A stretch of DNA of 64,000 nucleotides, taken from contig NC_091142.1 of the NCBI RefSeq assembly GCF_041381155.1, positions 5,459,778 through 5,523,777 of the forward strand, given 5' to 3'. The notes beneath the pieces were generated by a model. The model was not told the DNA's origin, made no database searches, and worked only from the letters and a program-made list of their open reading frames with translations. This DNA comes from Argopecten irradians (lineage: Eukaryota > Mollusca > Bivalvia > Pectinida > Pectinidae). Position numbers and translations under genes: made by a program. This document shows, one piece after another, positions 1 to 33,200 of the stretch; position 1 is the stretch's first letter, and each line of letters opens with the position of its first letter.

Positions 1-374
1 CTCGCTATGTAAAATTAAACCTGCTACATTACTCCCCCCCCCCCCCCCCCTTTTCAAATATGTTTAGTCCCCGAACACAGATCAACTCTGGTTATCTGAA
101 GACTCTGTTTTAGGAAGCATCCGATAAATTCACTATTTTAAGTGTGGTCTATTGCACCAAATGTAACAGGGTGAAGGTAGTATGCCACTAGCCGGACTTG
201 AAATCTTGAACCCGCGACCCCGGACGAACTAAAATGAAGTTGGATAGTGTTTCAATTCAAAAGAATCCAGTGCAGAAAATGTTTTTCCTTTGAATCTAGA
301 TGAATGATAATCAAACTGAAACTGTACGACTTCACACTAATCTATTGTACATGTGTTTCTGTTCATATAGTAAA
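1..374. other. Upstream sequence before the first recognisable SANBR codons
   Basis: I see no independent gene here. A run of about 15 C lies at 36-50. Around 190-230 there is a short stretch resembling the tail of a tRNA-derived repeat. An in-frame ATG at 300 directly follows an in-frame TAG, so any coding start lies at 300, 351 or 375. The first exon could also be preceded by a 5' exon outside the window. Confidence 0.4.
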
Positions 375-20639
<20,265 letters not shown>

Positions 20640-20944
20640 TGTGGCTCCCCTCGGCAGAATCATCCCCTAGAATGTGAGATGCCATAGTGGAACTCAAACG
20701 TTGAAACTGTGATAAGGAAAGGACGGCTGGTTGTATTTGTTGGTTTGGGATTCCCCCTAATATATTCTCTCTGTCATACTGTGACATTCCGCATGTGGAT
20801 CTTGTCTGTTTGGAGTGATCTCCCCTTTTGGATAGTACATAAACTGTGATATTAAGGTCTTGACGGTATTCAATTGGAGGTTCCCCCATTTACTGATGTG
20901 GAATGGTAAAGATCTACTGTAATGTGACTCATATCTTTGAGTGT

Positions 20945-21375
20945 ATTTTTGAGGTGGTGCCCCCTGGTGGATTGTATCTATTTTGAGGGTGATGCCCCCT
21001 GGTGGATTGCATCTATTAAAGGTGGTGCCTCCTGGTGGATTGTATCTGTGGATTTTTTATTTTGAGGGTGATGCCCCCTGGTGGATTGCATCTATCAAAG
21101 GTGGTGCCTCCTGGTGGATTGTATCTGTGGATTGTATATTTTGAGGGTGATGCCCCCTGGTGGATTGTATCTATTGCAGGTGGTGCCCCCTGGTGGATTG
21201 CATCTATAGAAGGTGGTGCCCCCTGGTGGATTGCATCTATTGCAGGTGGTGCTCCCTGGTGGATTGTATCTGAAGGGTTGGCATCCTTGGCGTAATATAT
21301 TTATAAGTGTGACCTCTTATCAGAAGGGTTGTTCCCCCTGAAAAGTGACTAATGCCCCCTGGTGGATTAACACTT
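20945..21375 (+). repeat. 30-bp minisatellite in the SANBR 3'UTR
   Basis: About 12 copies of a unit containing GGTGGTGCCCCCTGGTGGAT. It lies between the SANBR stop at 20639 and the polyadenylation signal at 21784, so it should be transcribed as 3'UTR. Confidence 0.85.
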
Positions 21376-21783
21376 TGGTGGGTGCTGCCCTCTGGTTGTG
21401 AACTGGGTCCTTTAGTCACGGCCGACTCATATCACCAATTTAAAGTTCTGTATACAGAATATATTTTAAAATATTGTATCATAATTGTTCCATTCTTTTT
21501 AGAACTACCATTTGAACATCAATGAAATCATATTTTTAAAGTTATTTTTCTTATCACCATCTTTTATTGGCATTAAATAAGTTTCTTGACAATTTGATTA
21601 CGTATAGGAAGATGTATTTTATGATATTTCATTATTCAGAGCTTTTAGTTTAAACTGAAGTTGTAACTTTAAATTATATATTGTTATAATTATAATCCAA
21701 GATTTATTTATAACTATCTCTTCAGTTTTAGCATTATAATTGTTTTCTCTTTTATTTATGTTGATATTTATTTGCCCTTTGAG

Positions 21784-21789
21784 AATAAA
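21784..21789 (+). promoter_or_regulatory. Polyadenylation signal AATAAA, likely SANBR
   Basis: AATAAA about 1.15 kb after the SANBR stop codon, followed by T-rich sequence. Confidence 0.6.
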
Positions 21790-21809
21790 CAAATAATTTT
21801 TATAAGTAT

Positions 21810-24110
21810 CTTTTGATTTGAGTCCTTTTGTCTTTTCTTACACACAAAACAAAAACCCAATGGTATTACAAAACGTTTTAAGAAAATGTACAGTTATTGA
21901 CAAAGTGTACACATTGGTTACTGTAGACATAATTATTTTTGTAGTAGTTTTATTTTAGCCCTTTTCAGGCGAATTCATGCACAGATCTAATTTTCGTAAA
22001 AGGGTATTCCCAGTATTGAACCACCGAATAGCCTTAATTTATATCCACGCTAATAAATCATAATTCAGTTTTTAGCTCACTGGTCCAAAGGACCAAGGTG
22101 AGCTTATGTGAAACCATGGCATCCGGCGTCTGTCCGTTAACAATTGACTTCTTCTCCATAATGTTTTCAAAAATATGGGTAAACAAGGCTGATTCCACCA
22201 TTTTTCTAACAGCGCCCCTGGCAGCTAGATTGGGAATTTCATATTTTTAGGGGAATTGTTTCGACCTCACCACATTTTCTCATTTAAATGAAATCTAACA
22301 CTTTTCTAGTACAGTGTAGATTTAATTTTATATAATTATATTTATTAATATAATGTTTTGTGTGTCAAGCTTTTAGACATTACATTTTCAATACAGTTAT
22401 AGAATTTTTGGAGAAATAATGTTATGAATACTAAAGTCGAATAAAACAGCATATCAGGAATCAATCTTTATGTTATTGTTATGAAACGTGAAAGAAGTAC
22501 CGGTAGGTTTAAATGGCATAAGCAAAACTTAATGATGGACCACACAACACCGTATTTTTGACTTGCATATATAAAAATTGCATTTTAACAGTTATCTCCC
22601 CTTTGTAAATTTGATTTTTTTTTGTGGTGTTTTTATCTAGCGCACTTCCAAAAGTACACCTCTAGTAATTTGTAATGTTAATAAATTCAATGCCATTTTA
22701 GAAACAAATATTTCTGTAGATTAATATCCATACCCATTACCCAAAGATGGCAACAGTATAAATAGGTATTGTTATCTTCACTTTATATCATTATACCGAA
22801 GTGAATATTTGTAGTTACCTCCCCTTTTTCAAACACAACTTCATATGCAAATTACTTTGTACCGCATAATCGATATTGCCAAAATATTATAAATCAAATC
22901 CATACTTTGGAGGGTTAGTGGTAGGGTGGGACACCTTACGACGACCTCGCTCTTTGAAAATAGTAGGAAATGCAATCCCTATTTTGTAAAACCATTACAG
23001 ATATAACAAATGTTAATTAGATATCTCAACACATATGTGCGACATATTTGAAATAAATGTAGCACCTTTGTGACCCAGATCCCAAGTGTAACAGACGTAA
23101 ATTAACCAATCCATCTTTCGGTAATCAATTAATTGGAATATGGTAGCTTACCTAACAGAACCATCATACAACCCTTGGACCCACCAGTGTGCAATGGAAG
23201 AACTGCCTTGTTGATCACAGTATCCGTTGTACCATGTAAGTAGAGTTACCTGCCTATTATAACAGCAGACACTTAATGTTAGAGTAAAGTACTTATAAGA
23301 ACATTTCCACTTCAAGTAGTGGTAATAACTCATTTGCATATTAAGAGAAATTATTAAAGTCACCAGAAGTCAAAGTTTTTAACAGGGGAGATAACTCTTG
23401 ACACATACTTCTTGTATCCTTATTCAAGCTGTAACAGATGCTGTTCCATGGAAATTAATCTGAATTATTTGGACGTTATATCAGCTTGTTTAATATTGGT
23501 CTTGTGAGTCATTTATCTAATAGACATCAAAATAATTCAGAATACAGAGCCATGTGGTGTCATAAATCAACAACAAGATGAAAGTTAATACCTGATATAC
23601 AGCCTTCAAATAATTTTATACTTTTGTTATACATGTACAACCTTAATGGATTAGATCCTGCTGTTGATCGGCAGTCAACAAGCCTCAGAATCATTGGATA
23701 ATGCTTCATGTCAGGTCACGGAAAGTCTGAAAAAGATATTGCTTTGTGATCCAAATACCGTTGTAATAGAAAAATTGGTGTTGCTCTACACAGTAGTTAG
23801 TGAGGCTCTGAAACTACGAATTCATCATGCTTGGTTCACAAGCTGCTCTGAATTGATTAAGATTTCAGCCTTATTTGACCCCTATGGCTTTGAATAACGG
23901 TTAAAGTCATTCCTTTGAATTGAACAAACTTAGTAGCCCTTTATCCCTTTCTGATTTTGGAAAAAGGCTGTTTAAATCTAGAAAAATTTGTTGCCTGATG
24001 GATAGACTAACAGATGAACAGACTAACAGATGGACAGATGACTGATGCTGAATGCCAAACTACTGAATAGCTTACTTCCCTCCTTCTTTCTGGCGAACAA
24101 AGAAAACATC
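21810..24110. other. Intergenic spacer between the convergent SANBR and INTS2 genes
   Basis: AT-rich spacer. It contains the AGCTCAC repeat (22074-22150). Near 23670-23960 there is a short repeat-like stretch ending TTTGACCCCTATGGCTTTGA. A 77-codon frame at 23664-23897 has no family I recognise. I see no supported gene. Confidence 0.55.
22074..22150 (+). repeat. Dispersed bivalve 'AGCTCAC..GGTCC' repeat fragment
   Basis: Starts AGCTCACTGGTCCAAAGGAC and continues into a CATGGCATCCGGCGTCTGTC block. The first part is a small palindrome (GGTCC/GGACC). I recall this motif as highly repeated in bivalves. Confidence 0.6.
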
Positions 24111-24133
24111 ACACAGAAAATCAAAAGTAGAGA

Positions 24134-24139
24134 TTTATT
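24134..24139 (-). promoter_or_regulatory. Polyadenylation signal, likely INTS2
   Basis: AATAAA on the - strand, about 100 bp after the INTS2 stop at 24237-24239. This predicts a short 3'UTR. Confidence 0.6.
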
Positions 24140-24236
24140 TTCAACAATATTTATATCAACAATACATTCATAACAATAGCGACTTTTAAATGGAGATGGG
24201 GATGAGTGACCAAATAAACTGACCAATGAGTGACCA

Positions 24237-27200
24237 TCAAGAGTAAATGTTGCGAGTGACCAATGCTTTACTGACCAGACCGGAAAAAGTGGTCTGAATG
24301 GTTTTATATAGTCTTTGATATAAAGATGTCAGCCCACCCACGCGGCCATCTTTCTGACTTTTGGAGGCGGGTCCAGGCATGCTATCAGGGTCTATGAGCT
24401 CAGATCCAAGAACGTTACTGGAAGAAGTGAGATGAGAAATGCAGATACGACCGACTTGTCCGAGAAGAGTTGTAGCATCTTCGCACAATGGTGGAAATGC
24501 ATAACACATGCGGACAAGACAAGGAACGGTCTCTACAAGGAACTCAGCACGTTTAGGACCATCCAGTACTGAAAAAGAAAAACATTAAATCAATGAATTG
24601 GGATTATTGTGATCTTTGTAGTAATTGTGGAGAAAATACAACAAGAGGGCTGGTATCGCTCGCCTGATTAATTCAGAAACATTGTGACAAAAGCCTGTAT
24701 TTTATAATAAGCACTAGCCCAACAATTGGTTCAATATTGAATTCAAATTATTGATGGATGCAACATTTGTAGTGTGTTGCATCTATTAGTACGGTACGGT
24801 ATGGGACAATATAATAATTTCATACAGCTTTAGAGAAGCAGTCATATAATCATAGCAATTTAATTATAGTTACGCTTTTAATTCCACTCCACCATGAAGC
24901 TCTGATACGCTACAATATCTCACAACTCCCATTCAAGGTCACCTCAGCATGACCACTGGCATAGAATTGGGACATACAATATATAGCTAGAAGCGGTTTA
25001 TACTTCCGAGGGATTCAACCACACAAAAGATTTCATAGGCGACACGCTGATTTGCTTACCATAGGGGTCTTGCTGAGTTGACACCAAACAGTATTGTTAG
25101 ATCTTGTATTGGAGCGTAAGGTAGAGCATCATAGTGAGGTAGAATTACAAGTCTAATTTAATTAGATTGATAATCATAGCCATAGGACCACATTGACCCG
25201 TTTTGGCCATGCCCTTCAATCCACTGTACAATTTTGGAATATAGAACCTATAAGGATGTTACCAATGTAACATGAGTGTTAGTAAATCAAAGCTTAGTTT
25301 CAGAGAAGTTGTTTTATGAAAATAGTCACATTAACCCCTCCCCCCATTTAGCCCCCCGCCCCTAAGGACCCTGACTTTCTAAATAAAAGATTTGACAGAC
25401 TTACCTTCAATCATGGTAAACATGACATTCATCACCAGTTTGGCTACACTCAGAGATTTGGGTAGTGCATAGTGGCAGCAGAGGTGTGATGTCATCTTGA
25501 TAGCAAAGATCTACAAGGTCAAGTAGCAACAAATAATTTTAGTATAAAAATCCAAATTCAACTAGAATATTGAGAAAATGTGTCTTTCTCATAGATAAAT
25601 CAGTAATCTGTGATTATGGCAGAACAGTTACAGATATTTTAACCCCATCAAATAATTCTAGAGAGCTGCCAATCAGAACAGAGTTCATTAATCACATTGA
25701 AAATATTTCAGAATCTTTCTTTTTATCCTAAAGGCCCAAAAGAGTTCAAATAATTATGATATATGAATGCACCATTGTTAGTAAGAGCCCTGGATATCTG
25801 ATTTATGTATTGACGAATATAATACCAAAATAATGAAGAAGAGAAATTGAAAAGGTTTAATTAGTAGCTTGACTTAATATTTTACTTCTATTTTACCTGT
25901 TTCTCTATCTGAGGCTGGCTTAGGAGTTCTGGTACAAAATCCAGGCAGATGTGCATAGAGGGAATCCCCGCAACCGCTACAGGGAGAATCTCATCGCTGT
26001 AACCCTGTAACGAATGGTAATTGCATCTTTTTGCTGTGAATAGTATCAACAAAGTTAAAACATTACGAACTAAGAACATAAACTTTGACCCTTCAACCTT
26101 TATTTGAAAATTTAAACAATAAAATAGTATAATTCCATATTCAGCCTAATAGTACCCAGTGTACTTACCTTTGTAAAACTCAGAAAATTGATTGTCGTAT
26201 AATTGGATAAAATCTAGACCATTTACAAACTTTCTTGTAAAAACGTAAGCCACAAATCAATAAGAAATTATTAAGTTGAGAAAATATTGTACTCAATGTA
26301 TATTTCAGTCTGTATCAACTACAGATTTTTAATTAAAGGGAAATATACTTGTCTGATAATAGGTAAAAGAGGCACTTAATGGATTTAACTTAGTAGTACA
26401 AGATATAAGACCCCTAGACAAACATACATAACAAGATAGGTCATATCGATTTTATTATAACACCTTTATGGGCCTCAACCAATTACCTAGCTACTGGTGA
26501 AACTTACCTGAAAATGTACAAGTTTGGCCAGGTTTGGGTCAGAGATAAACATCTGATGTATGAAGGGACAAATGATACACTGAACCTCTCGGCGATTGTT
26601 GAGCAAACCTTTGTCCTCCTGCAAGGGATGAAATACAAAATATTAGCAATGTTTTATTACCAGGTACCAGTATATATTTTAACAGCTATGATGATTCAAG
26701 ATGTGTCAGAGATTCAGAGAAAACACAGAGTTCCCAAAGTAAAACTATTAGTCAAACTTTCCCGTCAAGATCTTGGATGCACAACCCTGAAATAGAAGGT
26801 AGATACCGGTAGTAGAATTTTGAACATCTCAACAGTTAAGCCTCTGTAATGTTAATGAGCAGTGCTAGAAGTAGGAGTCACAGTGTTCTAGTGTTTATAA
26901 GATGTCGCGACATATTACCTCAAGCCCTTCACCTCTAGAGAACAAGTTTGAATTCTATGTTGCGGGGGGACAGTTGCCAAGTGGCCAAGGGTAGGTGTTT
27001 TTCAGTTTTTCAGGTTCTGCATTTTCCCTTCAACTCCTATAACCTAGCACATCCATAAATAACTTTGACTGTTATTTAAGGAATGATCGTTTATTGTTTG
27101 TTGTTTACTGGTGTGTAAACTGCATTTTTTGTACAGATGTTTTAAATGACATGCATTAGCTGGTCATGTTGAAATATCTGTACAAAAAATGCAGTTTACA

Positions 27201-30200
27201 CACCAGTAAACAACAAACAATAACAATCATTCCTTATATTTACATTGTGACTGACCATTTCATTAAAAATTAAGTGTTCAAATAAAATAAAACTCTATTT
27301 TTTCAATGTTATACGATTGATGGAACAACCGGTCAATTGATGGAATCCCGGAACAGCTGGCTTCAATTTGGCGGTAAATGTTGTCAAATTCAGAGAGTAC
27401 ACAAAATATAGTTCCACAGTAACTTTATCTTTTGTCGTCCAATTTATACAATATTTGTTAAATATTTTATTTACTGATATGTAATTTAAGATTTACATTA
27501 CATTCATACATGCAGTTTATTGAAGATTTGTCATACAGATACAATAGGTCTAATTGGATGCACATTCACAATACTTGCGGAAGTCAGTGTTCCGGTGTGT
27601 GTGTTCTTGCGCGCCAACCACTGTGTTTACACAAGTGTAAATGATTTCACAGTTGGTAAGGTTATATAGCAAAGAGAAAACAGAAATGTAAATATTAGAA
27701 CATAAACCAAACAAACCAAACCAATTGTATTAACGCATTCACCCCTGAAGATACATTTGAACTCTTCCAATTCAAAGACTATGAATTTTCAGGGGTGGAT
27801 TAATTAGACCTACCTGTTCCTCTGGAAGTGACCGAAAGACTGGTCCAGTTCATTATGAATTTGTAGGGGTGGATTAATTAGACCTACCTGTTCTTCTGGA
27901 AGTGACCGAAAGACTGGTCCAGTTTATTATACATTTTCAAGGGTGGATTGATTAGACCTACCTGTTCCTCTGGAAGTGACAGAAAGACTGGCCCAGTTCA
28001 TTATGAATTTTTAGGGGTGGTTTAATTAGACCTAACTGTTCCTCTGGAAGACCTAACTGTTCCTCTGGAAGTGACAGAAAGACTGGTCCAGTTCATTATG
28101 AATTTTTAGGGGTGGATTAATTAGACCTACCTGTTCCTCTGGAAGATTTGAAAGACTGGTCCAGTTCATTATGAATTTTCAGGGGTGGATTGCTTAGACC
28201 TACCTGTTCCTCTGGAAGTGACAGAAAGACTGGTCCAGTTTTATTATACATTTTCAAGGGTGGATTGGTTAGACCTACCTGTTCCTCTGGAAGTGACAGA
28301 AAGACTGGTCCAGTTTCATTATGAATTTTTATGGGTGATTTGATTAGACCTACCTGTTCCTCTGGAAGTGACAGACAACACTCTAGCAGTATCTGTACTA
28401 CAGCGCTCTCCTGGGCTGCGATTAGAGCATTTTTGAGGTCACGTCGCTCCGTTTCAGTTTGACTGGAGTGGTCCAAAATAGGATTTGTGGTCATGTGATT
28501 TTGTAGGTAGACCCGACAACCCTGTACATAGGCATCAAGGACGCGCAGCATGACTTCAAGGATTGGAGGACATCTGTAGCATAGATAACAGTTGTCTCCC
28601 TTGTTAATGTTTTCATTCTTTATTTCAACAAATTTTCTTGACATACTAATGCATGGCACAGTGAAAATGATCGAATAACAAGCAAGCCTATATAAATTAT
28701 TTCCAAAGGTGAGTTATTAAGATCATAAAATTTATATATTTACAAACAAAACTTTAACTTTGCTTGTCTGTCATCAACTCTCCATTTGAAAATATTGATT
28801 TATTGTAATGTCTTTGTTAATTTTTATACTTGAACATTATTAATCAGTAGATGTTTGTTATTATGTTTACTTAAACAGCAGGTAGATACAGTGGACCTGC
28901 AATAATCCAGACACCTATAGTCCGAAAACTCAAAGTCCGGATGCAAAATCAGGGAACCAAATTAATTTGATCAGTGACTACTAAGTAAATGGTATCCAGC
29001 AGTCCGGAAAATACACAATCAACACAGTTTGGGCTGGGGATACAAATATTCATCAGATTATCAAGGTTCCACTGCAATGTTATTCTGAATTTGGATTTTA
29101 CAGAGTTATCTACCCTTGTGGATTGTGGCATCTTTAATTGTGATTGATCGTAAATGAAGTGAGCGTCGCCCGCAGAATGAGGAGGAACGCTATAAGGAAT
29201 ACCTACCTAAAGGGAAGTAACTACGTAATAGGCAAAGACAGACTATCTGTTTATTTATTTGTTTATCCATCAGGATCATATTTGTTTGTTTACCTGAACA
29301 CCTTAGGACTACATCGGAGTACAATAAGAGGATCCACAGTAATATCATTCTCTGTATATGTAAATCTATTGGGGATGAACTTCCCATCTACAGAGGTCAT
29401 GGCATTTACTGTTGCTAAACGTAACCTGTCGGGAAAAAAGACAAATTATTAAGATATGTTCGATTATATTTTCTATGTATTTTTAATCCAAGATGGTGGC
29501 TAAATTTATTTAAAATTGGAATGAAAATAGTGATCTCTAAAATTATCTGCTGTATGGGCAAAATAATAAAGGAAAAAAAATGTGCATGAAACCTAAATAA
29601 ATGCAAACACATTAATATTTAATCATTACATAAAATATGTAATATTAATCATAATAAAAGTTTGAATTATTTTTTATATAATGAAATATTACTGTAAATG
29701 TAATCACTATAGTGTAATCACAGTGAAGTACAACAGAGATTTAAAACAAGTCATCAAAACAATGAATCATACAACAGAAATTCACATTAGTATTTACATG
29801 CGTGGACTGATAGTGTGCAGTTTAAACCAGGCTGTTTTCACCATGTCCTGGACACGCCGCGGAACTCCAGACCCAAGTAACACTGGCAGACTTGATACCA
29901 GGGTGTCAGAGAAAGGCAGTAGATTAGCTATAGGCTTTCTCAATAGGGCTTGGAGCTGTACCACAGCATTTGTGGGGTTAGATTCAACATCCTGGAGAGC
30001 TGAAAATACAATATCATGGGGTTAGACTCAACATCCTGGAGAGCTGAAAATATAATAATGTGGGGTTAGATTCAACCGCTTGAAGAACTGAATATACAAT
30101 ATCATGGGGTTAGATTCAACATCCTGGAGAGCTGAAAATAAAATATCATGGGTTAGACTCAACATCATTGAGAGCTGAAAATACAATATCATGGGGTTAA

Positions 30201-33200
30201 ACTCAACATCCCGGAGAGGAACATATTATCATGTTTTTAACAATTCACCTATATGATCTTTCAAGACATCAGAAAGGATCTTTATCATGCTTGGTTCATT
30301 ATACAATCAAGGTCATAGAGGTCAAATTTCAGGATGCTGTGCCAAGGCATAAGCTCACCTCGCCTTCAGGCTAGTATATGTAATCTGCCCCCATCCCAAG
30401 GTAAGGGTGTAAATACCTTTATTCAGAGATTCCACAGTACAGGAAGTGTGACTCAGGGGAGACCACTCCGTATTTTGTTTGTCCTGTATCATGATTTCCT
30501 GTAACCAGTCTTCTACAGCACACAGATGGGGGTAATGAGTTGCGAGTAATCTGTGGAAATACCAAGGACAAACAAGCTATTAATCTGTTTTACGGTTAGT
30601 GGGGTATGAGGGCCGAGTAGACAACATTTATAGAATCTTTCACCTCCTTTGGGGTGACACAGGAGAGTCTTATCCCAAGTGTTGAGATATCTTGTCTTCC
30701 CCTAAAGTGGGTGAATGAATCTTTTTCTCGTACTCTGCCTGAGCAAGTGCACAGGTCTCTTGTAACTTGTCTTTACCCTAGGGCGATATAGGAAAATCTC
30801 ACCCCGGTAAAATTGCGGATATCCCTGTCAGGGGTAAGAGAAAATAGAATCTTACATGGGTCTGGCAAGTGGACAGGGATATATAAACGTGGGTAAAAGA
30901 TTTTGACTATCTCACAACGCATCAGAACAGACTGAACTACATTTCCTTTTTATATCTCTGAACAAGTATTGGAGCATTGCAATAAAATATTCCAAAGGTG
31001 GATAACGAAAGTGATAGTAACCCTAGAGTATCAAGAATTCAGACATCCTTACTTCCATATTTCTTTGAGGATCAATTTAGCCCACTTTAGTGGGATTTTA
31101 GTCACTAGATATTCAAACATATATCTATGGGATACACGAAGAAATATTTGCTATTAAAATTTTGTTTCCTTTCCAAAATTACCTTAGCAGTGGTGAGAAG
31201 AGCCCCACATATTGATGTTGCTGTATCTGGGCCTGTTGTAACAGATAGTTGATTGGAATCTGTGACAGTAGTGTATCGGGGTAGGACTTAACCACTCGGT
31301 TAGATGACACTGAAAACCAAAACAAATAGAATGTCAGCGAAATGTTAAAGAAACACAGTAGAAGAAGCAGAGCAGGGCTCAATATCTATACATGTATATC
31401 TCACTTATTTAAATTTGCCTGATATCCGGTTATTTTATCCATTTTTACGTGTGTCACTAATGTTTTATAACCGCTAAAGTGGCTGTTTTCGACAAGAAAT
31501 CCATTGTGAAGCATGACATAAATAGTAAAGTGATGTCAGAAAAATGACATAACTTCATGATTTTTATGTCGGTGGAACAAAATAGCTGCCTCTGCTGGAT
31601 TTTGCAGTATAGTTTGGAGCTGAAAATCTTTAAAATGAAAGTTCTTGTAGTTATGTGATATAAATCCATCAGAATAAATGAACATAAAATACAAAATCTC
31701 AAATCATCACTAACGGAAGAAGGTACAAACACCTGCCCGATCATCAAATTGATGATGAAATAAATAAAATGTGATAAAATAAGAGTAGTGGTTACCAATG
31801 ATTTTCATGTTGTTTAGAATAGTGTCCTCATACAGGAGAATATAGTACAACATTAAAAGTTGAGGTGTCAGGCTTCCTCTCCCGTCGCTACCCTCATCTG
31901 TGTCCATCATGTCTTCTTTACCCGTGTTAAATACAGACTCCTGATAGATAGCTAGCACTTCTTCATCGGTCATCGGCTCGTTCAGGTGGTCAGTTTTTGT
32001 ACTCTTGACCACTATGGAGTTAACATATACCTCTACTAAGAGGGGGAGGAGCGGATGTAGGGGGCAGGCACTCACTCGTATCTGTCTATAAATCCAATCC
32101 TAAGGTAGAACACAATATGAAGAATAGATTTTCTTTATTTCAACCACAGCAAAATATATTGATTATGTTTTCTATATAGGAAAGTAAAAAGGCAAACTTT
32201 CCGGAAGGGCCGAAAAGAAATATAGAATATCTTCTCTTCTTATAATTACACAAATCCATCGACTATGGATTGGCAGAGGGTTGCATAGATTGCGCAAGAA
32301 GTTAAAGGTAAAGGTTTTTTTATGCAACATACATGAAAATTTTGGATTGTATTTTTCATTTAACTTGACAGACTGACATGTACATTTAATAATTTCATTT
32401 TAACTAGACCGACTGAAATGTACATTTAATTATTTCATTTCAACTAGACCGACTGACATGTACATTTAATTATTTCAATTCAACTAGACCGACTGACATG
32501 TACATTTAATTATTTCATTCAACTAGACTAACTGACATGTACATTCATTATAAACATCTAAGAATCTTTTCCATCCACAAAGGTTAAAGTATATGCATAC
32601 AGCTTTTTAAAAACTATGGGAAAAGGACAAGTCGGCAAAACACAATTAATATATCAATTAATTTGTTGTTAGAAATTAATAATACCAACCTTAATATTGA
32701 CTTTGTGTTTAGAAAACGCTCTGCTCCGTAACAGCTGGTACACACTGTTGATGGGTAGGTAACCAGTCATGTTGGCGTTCAGGTTCATGGTGACAGGGAC
32801 CTTCACTGCATGGGATGTTATCACCTGCAAAAGAGACAAAAAGGGAGATAACTCGGATCTATTCAGAAAGGGGAGGTAACCCGCACCAATCAAAGGGAGA
32901 TAACTTAGATCTATTCAGATAGGGTAGAGAAGACACGTACACCAATCAAAGGTAGATAACTATGATCCAGCAAATCATGTTTACTCAAATCCATCAAGTT
33001 TTACAGGAACCCAAAATTCTGAATAGACAGGGGAAATCACCTAGATTAATCAAAGGGAGATAACTCTAATCCATTACATTACATTTACTCAAATCCATCA
33101 AGTTTCACAGTGGGTAACCCGAACTTATATATAGTTAGGGGAAATAACCTAGGTCAATCCAACGGAGATAACCCCACATATATCAAAGAATAGATGTACA

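Noticed and set aside
21035-21295. 86-codon + strand frame rich in GGAPWW
   Set aside because: Product of the 30-bp repeat in the SANBR 3'UTR, downstream of the SANBR stop.
23664-23897. 77-codon + strand frame between SANBR and INTS2
   Set aside because: Unrecognised, and it grades into a repeat-like TTTGACCCCTATGGC stretch. It lies between convergent genes without promoter or splice evidence.
29681-30025. 114-codon + strand frame
   Set aside because: Antisense to INTS2 exon 16, which carries the conserved GSGVPRRV motif on the - strand.
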